A DNA stretch of 64,000 bases from NCBI RefSeq assembly GCF_019239235.1, contig NZ_JAAZTS010000009.1, positions 1 through 64,000 on the forward strand, given 5' to 3'. The DNA is from Caecibacteroides pullorum (GTDB lineage: Bacteria; Bacteroidota; Bacteroidia; Bacteroidales; Bacteroidaceae). Position numbers and translations under genes: made by a program. Positions 1 to 8,253 of the stretch are shown here, one piece after another; positions within the stretch are counted from its first letter, which is position 1; every line of letters begins with the position of its first letter. The notes beneath the pieces were generated by a model that saw only the letters and a program-made list of their open reading frames with translations, made no database searches and was not told where the DNA came from.

Positions 1-38
1 ATCTTTAGGCTTAAAGATACAAAATCTTTAGGTAATAA

Positions 39-70
39 CAAAGCCCCAGCTTGTGAAAGTCGGGGCTTTG
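39..70. terminator. Hairpin (CAAAGCCCC/GGGGCTTTG)
   Basis: Nine-base inverted repeat CAAAGCCCC (39-47) and GGGGCTTTG (62-70) with a 14-nt loop. It looks like the end of a transcription unit lying left of the window. A second hairpin follows at 82-107, and the broken tolC reading frame begins just after that. Confidence 0.6.
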
Positions 71-81
71 TGCTAAACAAA

Positions 82-107
82 GAAGGTGTGCTTTTTGACA
101 CACCTTC
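82..107. terminator. Hairpin at the tolC breakpoint
   Basis: GAAGGTGTG (82-90) pairs perfectly with CACACCTTC (99-107) around an 8-nt loop. The tolC frame runs into a TGA at 96-98 inside this hairpin, and recognisable TolC sequence starts only a few codons later. The hairpin therefore belongs to foreign or rearranged sequence joined to the tolC remnant, or it is a terminator of the unit to the left. Confidence 0.55.
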
Positions 108-110
108 TCC

Positions 111-860
111 GTACAATCTGGAATCACCAACAGAAATGACCTGCTGCAAATACAACTCAAAGAGAATGAAACGCACAGCACCCGCATTCAGGTAGAAAAT
201 AGCCTTTCCGTATCACTCAGCATGCTGGCACAATATATCGGACATCCGGCTGACAGTATTGATGTAGCTCAAGTAGTAAGTGATTCACTGCCCGAACATC
301 CTGAAATTTACTACAGACAACCTGAATCGTCACTTCCCCTAACCAATGAATACAATTTGTTACAACAAAACGTAAAAGCTACTCGATTGCAATACAAAAT
401 GACTGTTGGAAAAAATCTGCCAACAATTGCGATCGGTGGCGGATATATATACGACAATCTGATGGACAAGGATCATTCGTATTGGATGGGATTTGCGACC
501 GTCAGCGTGCCCCTTTCTGGATGGTGGGGAGGCTCACATGACATAAAGAAACAGAAATTACAAATTCGCAATGCCGAAAACCAGTTTACAGACCAAAGCC
601 AAATGTTGATCATCCGCATGAACAACTGCTGGAACAATCTGACCGAAGCCTACAAACAAGTAAAGATAGCAATCGAATCCATCGGACAAGCTTCAGAAAA
701 CCTTCGTCTCCAGAACGATTACTACCGGGCCGGAACATGTACCATGAGTGACTTGCTCGAAGCACAAACTTTATATCAACAGAGCCGTGACAGGTACATG
801 GAATCCTATGCACAATACGAAATCAGGAAGCGGGAATACTTACAAGCTACAGGCAGATAA
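111..860 (+). pseudogene. 5'-truncated TolC-family outer membrane efflux protein
   Basis: The frame can be read back without a stop from the ATG at 222 to about 111. The upstream codons give SGITNRNDLLQIQL, which matches the coiled-coil helix of TolC-family (OEP) outer-membrane channel subunits of tripartite efflux pumps. An in-frame TGA at 96-98 ends the match. About 250 residues of the C-terminal half remain; a full protein is usually 430-480 residues and begins with a signal peptide, which is missing. The C-terminus (YLQATGR) looks normal. Most likely a remnant left by a deletion or insertion that replaced the 5' half. A short protein from 222 (212 codons) could still be made but would lack half the barrel/coil repeat. 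An assembly join is the alternative. Confidence 0.65.
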
Positions 861-902
861 CAATAAGTACATACACTGTGCCTGTAAACATCTACTTCAG
901 CA

Positions 903-944
903 GCGTAAAGTGCCTCTTTAGCTTGCTAAAGTGCCACTTTACGC
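903..944. terminator. Nested palindrome downstream of tolC remnant
   Basis: An outer stem GCGTAAAGTG (903-912) / CACTTTACGC (935-944) encloses an inner stem CTTTAGC (916-922) / GCTAAAG (925-931) with a 2-nt loop. The whole 42 bases can fold as one long hairpin in either strand. It lies 42 bases after the tolC stop, so a terminator role is possible although no T-run follows. Confidence 0.5.
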
Positions 945-1125
945 AACACATTATTAACCTCTACGGAAACAAGCGAAAAAGATGAAGATTTTCTTCCAAA
1001 AGGTATAATGAAACGCCCCTGCTATCAGATTAATTTTATATCTTTACAACCCCGAAAATACCTTAAACCAATTAGCATAAAAACAGGATTCGGGAAAAAG
1101 AATATAAACTTAAATGATATATACC

Positions 1126-3255
1126 ATGGAAGAAACAAACCTATTAGCCCCTTTGCTACTGACAATTGCCGGTCTTATGGTAGGAGCTATCTTTAAATCG
1201 CTGTTCCAACGGACGCGTATCCCTTACACAGTCGGACTGTTTGCCATCGGACTGATTGCAGGTATTCTAAACAGAGCCGGAGTTTTTCAAAATACTTCTC
1301 AACTCAGCCAAGCATTAGACAGTGTAGCCAATATCAACCCAGATCTTATCCTATATATCTTCCTGCCCATACTGATTTTCGATGCAGCCTATGAATTGAA
1401 TCTGCATATCTTTAAAAAAACGTTGGCAAACGCCACTTTGTTGGCTGTTCCCGGCCTGATCATCTGCATGTTACTGACAGCCGTCCTATTAATGGCACTA
1501 AGTCTATTTGTTCCAGGATATGAACAATGGACCTGGACTGCCGCCTTAATGTTTGGTGCCCTCATCAGTGCTACCGATCCCGTCGCTGTTGTAGCTTTAC
1601 TGCACGAACTGAAAACAAGTAAACGTTTTTCTACTCTGGTTGACGCAGAATCACTACTTAATGATGGTACCGGTATCGTCTGTTTTATGCTGTTCTTTGG
1701 CATCACCACTTCAGGTATGAGTAACGACATGACTCCAGTTATGGAATTCTTCCAAGTTGTAGCAGGAGGAGCTATTTTAGGTTTCCTAGCAGCACGCCTT
1801 GTCATCTGGTTCATAACTCGCATCAATTCAGAAGAGATGATACAAAACAGTGTTATCATTCTTTCGGCTTATTTAGTATTTATTCTCTCACAATTTTATC
1901 TGGGTATTTCAGGCGTCATTGCCTTAGTTGCCTTCGGACTAACCATTTCCTATGTAGGAAAGCCTCGACTTAAACCACAGGTAAACGTTTTTATGGGCCG
2001 TTTTTGGGAATTACTTACTTACATTGCCAACACGCTCATTTTTATCATTGTAGGTGTTGTAATCGCTGAGAAAGTCGATTTCTCATGGGCACATTTCGGT
2101 ATTCTGTTACTCGTCTATGCTTTCCTGAATCTCTTCCGCTATACAACGATCATGATACTTTACCCTATCATGAAACGGTTAGGATACGGATTGAATAAAA
2201 AAGAATCCATCATTCTGACCTGGGGCGGACTACGTGGCGCATTGGGAATGACCCTAGCATTAATGGTTTCCTATACTCCAGCTATTCCAGAAGAAATACG
2301 TAGCCAAGTGCTATTCTTCACCGCAGGCATCGTAACCCTCACCCTGTGTGTCAATGCTACCACCATGCGCTGGCTACTGAATAAACTGGGACTGATATAT
2401 ACTCCAACGGCACGCACCATGATGGAAAACAAAATACAGAACCATCTGCACGAGAATTCCGAAAAATATTTTGAACGTCTACAAACACGTGATGCCCTCA
2501 ATGGTGCGAACTGGAAAAAAGTAACCCGATACATAGCCAGTCGCCCCAATGAACAACAGAATATGCCAATAGACAACGACGTGATGAACGAAATCAGACT
2601 ACGCGTGTTGGATAAGGAAAAAATGCTCACACGTCAAATTTACGACGAAGGCATTATTGCAAAAACTTCTTTCATGTTACTCAGCAACTCGCTGGACGAA
2701 CTTTACGACCATGACGGGAACAGCCCGTTAGACAACCGGAAGTCTATCTTCAATTTCTGTAATCGTACTTTTATCCTTGACAACATGCAGAAGATACCAG
2801 GTATAGGCTCTTGGATAAGCTTTTATTTCAAAGAACGCATTGGAGTGGTCTACGACCTGGGACGAGGTTTTATCATCTTGCAAAAGGAAGATCTCAAGCT
2901 ATTGGATGATCTAGAAACCTCTAACATGCTAAATGTCGAACAAGCCCCTGTTCTAAAACCATTAAGAGAAGAAATCTTACATAATATCAACGCGATGGAT
3001 AGCGTACTGGGCAAACTTTCGAGTAACTTCCCGAAAGCCTACAAACATGCTTTGACGCAGAAAGCCATACGCATGTTGCTCTGTAACGAACGGCGTACCA
3101 TCCGGCAAATGCAGAATGACGGTATCCTATCGGACAAAGACGCTGAACGTTTGTATGAAAGTGTAGACGAACGCAGCGACCAGCTCAATTCACTTAGCCA
3201 CACCATTCCTGCTTCTCTTTTAAGATGGCTGAAGATCAGGAAAAGGAAAGAATAA
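1126..3255 (+). CDS. Na+/H+ antiporter, CPA1/NhaP family
   Basis: Predicted 709-residue inner-membrane cation/proton antiporter. The first ~430 residues are a run of hydrophobic helices, with the CPA1 hallmarks SATDPVAVVALL (Asp about 151) and LLNDGTGIV (Asn-Asp about 179-180), the latter being the expected ion-binding pair. A hydrophilic C-terminal tail of ~280 residues is probably cytosolic and regulatory. I chose ATG 1126 (MEETNLLAP) over ATG 1114, which would add only four residues. A -7 box resembling TAnnTTTG (TATCTTTA, 1039-1046) lies ~80 bases upstream. Exports Na+ (or K+) in exchange for protons for pH and salt homeostasis; ion specificity is not visible in the sequence. Single-gene unit. 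Confidence 0.9.
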   Translation: MEETNLLAPLLLTIAGLMVGAIFKSLFQRTRIPYTVGLFAIGLIAGILNRAGVFQNTSQLSQALDSVANINPDLILYIFLPILIFDAAYELNLHIFKKTLANATLLAVPGLIICMLLTAVLLMALSLFVPGYEQWTWTAALMFGALISATDPVAVVALLHELKTSKRFSTLVDAESLLNDGTGIVCFMLFFGITTSGMSNDMTPVMEFFQVVAGGAILGFLAARLVIWFITRINSEEMIQNSVIILSAYLVFILSQFYLGISGVIALVAFGLTISYVGKPRLKPQVNVFMGRFWELLTYIANTLIFIIVGVVIAEKVDFSWAHFGILLLVYAFLNLFRYTTIMILYPIMKRLGYGLNKKESIILTWGGLRGALGMTLALMVSYTPAIPEEIRSQVLFFTAGIVTLTLCVNATTMRWLLNKLGLIYTPTARTMMENKIQNHLHENSEKYFERLQTRDALNGANWKKVTRYIASRPNEQQNMPIDNDVMNEIRLRVLDKEKMLTRQIYDEGIIAKTSFMLLSNSLDELYDHDGNSPLDNRKSIFNFCNRTFILDNMQKIPGIGSWISFYFKERIGVVYDLGRGFIILQKEDLKLLDDLETSNMLNVEQAPVLKPLREEILHNINAMDSVLGKLSSNFPKAYKHALTQKAIRMLLCNERRTIRQMQNDGILSDKDAERLYESVDERSDQLNSLSHTIPASLLRWLKIRKRKE

Positions 3256-3295
3256 ACTTAGCCCTAGAACCTATCTCTCAATAAAACAGACTGCA

Positions 3296-3365
3296 CCGAG
3301 AAAAGTACAAAAAAGTGAAAACCTTGTTTACGCTTTTGTACTTCTCTCGGTTTACACTATCTTTG
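3296..3365 (+). promoter_or_regulatory. Promoter with upstream inverted repeat for S41 protease
   Basis: TTTG (3335-3338), 19-bp spacer, TATCTTTG (3358-3365): a textbook Bacteroidetes -33/-7 pair. The spacer and -33 are one arm of an inverted repeat: CCGAGAAAAGTACAAAA (3296-3312) against TTTTGTACTTCTCTCGG (3334-3350), one mismatch. About 50 bp of this promoter recurs in front of tilS at 26868-26919. Confidence 0.7.
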
Positions 3366-3388
3366 CGACCAATACAAAATGGAAACTT

Positions 3389-4792
3389 ATGAAACGAATA
3401 AATCTTTTCCACCTGATAACCTCATACCTGATGTTGTTGGTCGCTACAACTTCATGTTGGCAAGATCGCAGCGGTGAATATTACGCTTTGGTGGGATCTA
3501 AAAACTGGATTTATACTACCATGCAGGAATATTACTTATACTATCAGGACCTGCCGGAAGAAAGCGAACTAGATTTTTTCCAGAAGCCGGCTGAGTTTCT
3601 GAGTAGTGTAGTATCAGAGAAAGACGGAAAGAACGGCGTAACCTATTCACATATCGACTCAATAAAGACCGCCGATACCCGTTCGTTGAGCGAATCACCG
3701 ACCTTCGGTTTCGAAGCTGTTATGCTCCAAACGCAACAAGGTTCCTATGCCATGCAAGTACTTTATACTCAGCCCCAATCACCTGCTGAAGAAGCTGGAT
3801 TAAAGCGTGGCGATCTTATTATCGGAGCCGACAATACGGAAATCAGTTCAGGCGACTACTCCAAATATGTCACCAACCCAACGACTGCACATTCTTTCAT
3901 ACTGGGAAATTATAATGCCGATACAGGCCAGATAGACACGACAGGCACTGTAGAAATGCCTGCCCCGCGTATTATTGAAATACAAAATCTGCTCAAGACA
4001 ACACTTCTTGATACAGGAACACGCAAAGCTGCCTACATCCTGTACAACGAATTCGGACAAAATGATATCGCGCAATGGCAGGCACTATACGGCCAACTGG
4101 CCGCCACCCAGCCCAACGACATTATTTTGGATCTGCGCTACAATCCGGGCGGATACGTATCCACAGCACAAGCTGTCGGTACCTTGCTGGCACCTCAGAA
4201 TGCCCTCGGACAAACGATGCTCACCATGACAGGCAATGATAAACTGGGCAAAGCCGAAACCTATACATTCGATGCCAACCTGTTGCCCAGTGGAAGTGCA
4301 CTGAGTTACCAGAATCTCTATGTTATTACTTCCAACAATACAGCCTCGGCTTCGGAAATTATCATCAACTGCCTGCGCCCCTACATGACCGGCAATCTTT
4401 ATCAAGTAGGCCAAGCAACTTTTGGCAAGAACGTAGCACAGGCACTCTACACCAACGACCAATATCCCCAACTCGAACTGTGGCTGACAACCTACTACCT
4501 GAGTAATTCAAAAGGCTACAAAGACTACGATGCAGAAGGATTGCCTGCCGACTATACTCAATCAGAATCGTACGGAGGAAGTTTAGGTGAGTTGGGCACA
4601 GAAACGGATCCACTGATACAACCCATCCTGATCCGCATGGCAACAGGCAGTTTCCCCAGCACCGAAACGACTACCCGCACCTTGGCATCACCCCGTATGC
4701 TCATCGTGAAGAATTCCGTTGCAGACAAGGTAAAGACCGCACGCATCACCTCGCCTTACAAAGCACTTCCAAACGATTTGACAGAAAACTGA
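3389..4792 (+). CDS. S41-family peptidase lipoprotein with PDZ domain
   Basis: 467 residues. The N-terminus ends in a lipobox with Cys23 (VATTSC), so the protein is a membrane-anchored lipoprotein. A PDZ-like segment (QSPAEEAGLKRGDLIIGAD, about residues 130-150) precedes the S41 protease core: LDLRYNPGGYVSTA, then TASASEIII (Ser 320/322) and TFGKNVAQ with the Lys expected for the Ser/Lys dyad. These are the landmarks of C-terminal processing peptidases (tail-specific proteases). Likely degrades or trims envelope proteins; substrate unknown. Starts 24 bases after a strong -7 box. Not obviously co-transcribed with the next gene, which has its own promoter. Confidence 0.88.
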   Translation: MKRINLFHLITSYLMLLVATTSCWQDRSGEYYALVGSKNWIYTTMQEYYLYYQDLPEESELDFFQKPAEFLSSVVSEKDGKNGVTYSHIDSIKTADTRSLSESPTFGFEAVMLQTQQGSYAMQVLYTQPQSPAEEAGLKRGDLIIGADNTEISSGDYSKYVTNPTTAHSFILGNYNADTGQIDTTGTVEMPAPRIIEIQNLLKTTLLDTGTRKAAYILYNEFGQNDIAQWQALYGQLAATQPNDIILDLRYNPGGYVSTAQAVGTLLAPQNALGQTMLTMTGNDKLGKAETYTFDANLLPSGSALSYQNLYVITSNNTASASEIIINCLRPYMTGNLYQVGQATFGKNVAQALYTNDQYPQLELWLTTYYLSNSKGYKDYDAEGLPADYTQSESYGGSLGELGTETDPLIQPILIRMATGSFPSTETTTRTLASPRMLIVKNSVADKVKTARITSPYKALPNDLTEN

Positions 4793-4869
4793 AACAAAGT
4801 TATCGAGTTTTCGAAACTTAAACCAAATAAATGTGTACCTTTGCAGCCCGAAAACCAGAGAAAAGAAAG

Positions 4870-5742
4870 ATGAATCATAAGTTATGCTGCATAGGGTATA
4901 TCACCCGCGACAAAATTGTAACCCCAGACAACACAGTCTATATGCCTGGAGGCACGGCTTTCTATTTCGCCAAAGCCATCAGCCGGCTACAGGCCGAAGG
5001 CTTCCTGCTGGTCAGCGCACTGGCTGAGGAAGACAAGGCGGCGGCCGAAGAAATCATCCGCGAGGGCATCGAAGTGAAGCTGGTACCCACCACACACTCA
5101 CACAGCTTCGAAAACATCTACGGAGACAATCCCAACGAACGCCGACAACGCGTCACCGCACAAGCCGACCCCTTCCGCGTCGCCGACCTGGAGGACGTGC
5201 GGGCCGACATCATCCACCTGGGCACACTGCTGGCCGACGACTTCTCGCTGGACGTCATCAGGCACCTGGCAGGACGAAGCACACTGGCTGCCGACGTACA
5301 AGGCTTCCTGCGAAAGGTGGAGTGCGAAAAGGTCTATGCCGTGGACTGGGAAGAGAAACGCGAGGCCTTGAGGTACATCCACACATTGAAGGCCAACGAG
5401 AACGAGATGGAAGTGCTCACCGGATGCGCCGAGCCGCATGAAGCCGCCCTGCTCATAGCCGACTGGGGCGTGAAGACGGTACTCCTGACACTGGGCGACA
5501 AGGGTTCGCTCATCTACACCGCGGGGCAGTTCTACGACATACCCGCATACCCCACACTGCAAGTGGTGGACGCCACCGGATGTGGCGACACCTACATGGC
5601 CGGATACCTCTACAAACGAAGCCAGGGAGCCTCCCACCAGGAAGCCGGATGCTTCGCCGCCGCCATGTGCACCCTCAAGCTACAAGCACACGGCCCGTTC
5701 AACGGGACGGAAGCCATGGTGAACAGCATCATCGGAAAATGA
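4870..5742 (+). CDS. PfkB-family carbohydrate/nucleoside kinase
   Basis: 290 residues. An earlier in-frame ATG (4831) lies inside the -7 box TACCTTTG (4835-4842), so translation must start at 4870 (MNHKLCCIGYITRDK). The PfkB fold is shown by the N-terminal substrate-binding glycine segment (MPGGTAFYFAKAIS) and the C-terminal DATGCGDTYMAGY motif, whose Asp is the catalytic base and whose glycines form the anion hole. Phosphorylates a sugar or nucleoside with ATP in the cytosol; the substrate cannot be told from sequence. Ends in a shared terminator (5765-5788) facing the minus-strand operon. Confidence 0.85.
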   Translation: MNHKLCCIGYITRDKIVTPDNTVYMPGGTAFYFAKAISRLQAEGFLLVSALAEEDKAAAEEIIREGIEVKLVPTTHSHSFENIYGDNPNERRQRVTAQADPFRVADLEDVRADIIHLGTLLADDFSLDVIRHLAGRSTLAADVQGFLRKVECEKVYAVDWEEKREALRYIHTLKANENEMEVLTGCAEPHEAALLIADWGVKTVLLTLGDKGSLIYTAGQFYDIPAYPTLQVVDATGCGDTYMAGYLYKRSQGASHQEAGCFAAAMCTLKLQAHGPFNGTEAMVNSIIGK

Positions 5743-5764
5743 TTGCACGCGCTATATAATAAAA

Positions 5765-5788
5765 AAGGCGTGGAAATTTCCACGCCTT
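5765..5788. terminator. Bidirectional terminator
   Basis: AAGGCGTGGAAA/TTTCCACGCCTT is a perfect 24-bp palindrome between convergent genes (kinase on plus, PepSY protein on minus), with A-run on the left and T-rich sequence on the right. Confidence 0.8.
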
Positions 5789-5806
5789 CTTACTATATGC
5801 ACATCC

Positions 5807-6634
5807 TCATCGTCTTCGCCGAATACGTTTCCACCACAAATAATATCCGGTCAGCGGTAACGTAGCCCCCAGCAACGCAGCCAGGAACCAGAGTATGCGT
5901 GTAATCATCCCGCCGAAACTGCCTACATGCACGCCATAGACCCAACGCTTGTCTACCCCGAAGAACTCATAGAACCATTCGCGGTACCAGCCGAAAGACC
6001 AAGTAAGTCCGGTCAAGGCCATAAGCAACAACAATAGCAAAGCATACATGCCGCCTGCCACATGGAGACTGTACCAGAACCGTCGCCAACCATGATGCAC
6101 CGTAATCTTCAGGCTGCTGGTCAACGCCTTCTTCGTCCGGGGCCACCAAATGATGATTCCTGACAGCAACACGATGACAAACAACAACGTACTGACACCC
6201 ACAATCATCTTTCCCCAAAATATACCGCCGCCATCCGGCCTGCTGCCCAACAGCCAGCGGTGCAGACTGAACATGGTGCGGAAGAACGGTAAACGTTCAT
6301 ACTTGCCCAGCAACTCGCCCGTATAGGGATTGACAAACACGGCGGCACGTTTGGGCTTGGAAAGATTTACCTGGTAAGAACGTTCCGGGTCGGGATATAC
6401 GGTCACGCCTTTCACCTTTACTCCATCGGGAAGCGTGGCTGCAACCTTGGCCGCCGCTTCTTCCTGTGTAAGCAGGGGGCCCGAAAGCTGCTCCACCCGA
6501 TAAAGGTCGGGACGAGCCCACACCGTAATCTCCTGTTCGAACACCAGCATGGCTCCCGAAAAGCATATCAGCGTGATGAGGACGCCGAAAGGCAGTGACA
6601 GCCAAAGGTGCAGTTTACGGAAAATACTTTTCAT
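5807..6634 (-). CDS. PepSY-associated TM protein, XusC-like
   Basis: 275 residues with the start MKSIFRKLHLWLSLP. The open frame extends to 6745 but that extension is translated from a repeat element (MKNEEL repeats) and is not real. A transmembrane helix near the N-terminus, a periplasmic PepSY segment (DLYRVEQLSGPLLTQEEA...), a second helix, and two C-terminal helices carrying His residues (SLHVAGGMYA, YGVHVGSFGG) fit the PepSY-TM family; His pairs may bind heme. Relatives act as inner-membrane reductases for ferric siderophores. It is the last gene of an operon with a DUF4374 lipoprotein and a TonB receptor, the same trio as xusABC in B. thetaiotaomicron. A -7 box TATCTTTG (minus strand, 6640-6647) lies only 5 bases before the ATG. 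Confidence 0.8.
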   Translation of the reverse strand: MKSIFRKLHLWLSLPFGVLITLICFSGAMLVFEQEITVWARPDLYRVEQLSGPLLTQEEAAAKVAATLPDGVKVKGVTVYPDPERSYQVNLSKPKRAAVFVNPYTGELLGKYERLPFFRTMFSLHRWLLGSRPDGGGIFWGKMIVGVSTLLFVIVLLSGIIIWWPRTKKALTSSLKITVHHGWRRFWYSLHVAGGMYALLLLLLMALTGLTWSFGWYREWFYEFFGVDKRWVYGVHVGSFGGMITRILWFLAALLGATLPLTGYYLWWKRIRRRR

Positions 6635-6652
6635 AATGACAAAGATAATTAA

Positions 6653-6744
6653 ATGAAGAATGAAGAATTTACCATGCGGCATATAGCGTATACAGACAGC
6701 GCAGCCTAATTCTTCATTCTTCATTCTTAACTCTTCATTCTTCA

Positions 6745-6745
<1 letters not shown>
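6653..6745. repeat. ATTCTTC repeat / inverted repeat element
   Basis: ATGAAGAATGAAGAATT (6653-6669) is a perfect inverted copy of AATTCTTCATTCTTCAT (6708-6724), 38 bp apart, followed by two more ATTCTTCATT copies up to 6745. The element fills the gap between the DUF4374 gene and the PepSY gene and runs up to the DUF4374 stop codon. It may be a small non-coding mobile or REP-like repeat; no transposase is present. Confidence 0.7.
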
Positions 6746-8217
<1,472 letters not shown>

Positions 8218-8253
8218 TTATAGATTATAATTATTCACTCATCTGATACTTCA

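Noticed and set aside
4831..4869. Earlier start for the PfkB kinase
   Set aside because: The -7 box TACCTTTG lies inside this extension, so the mRNA would not contain it.
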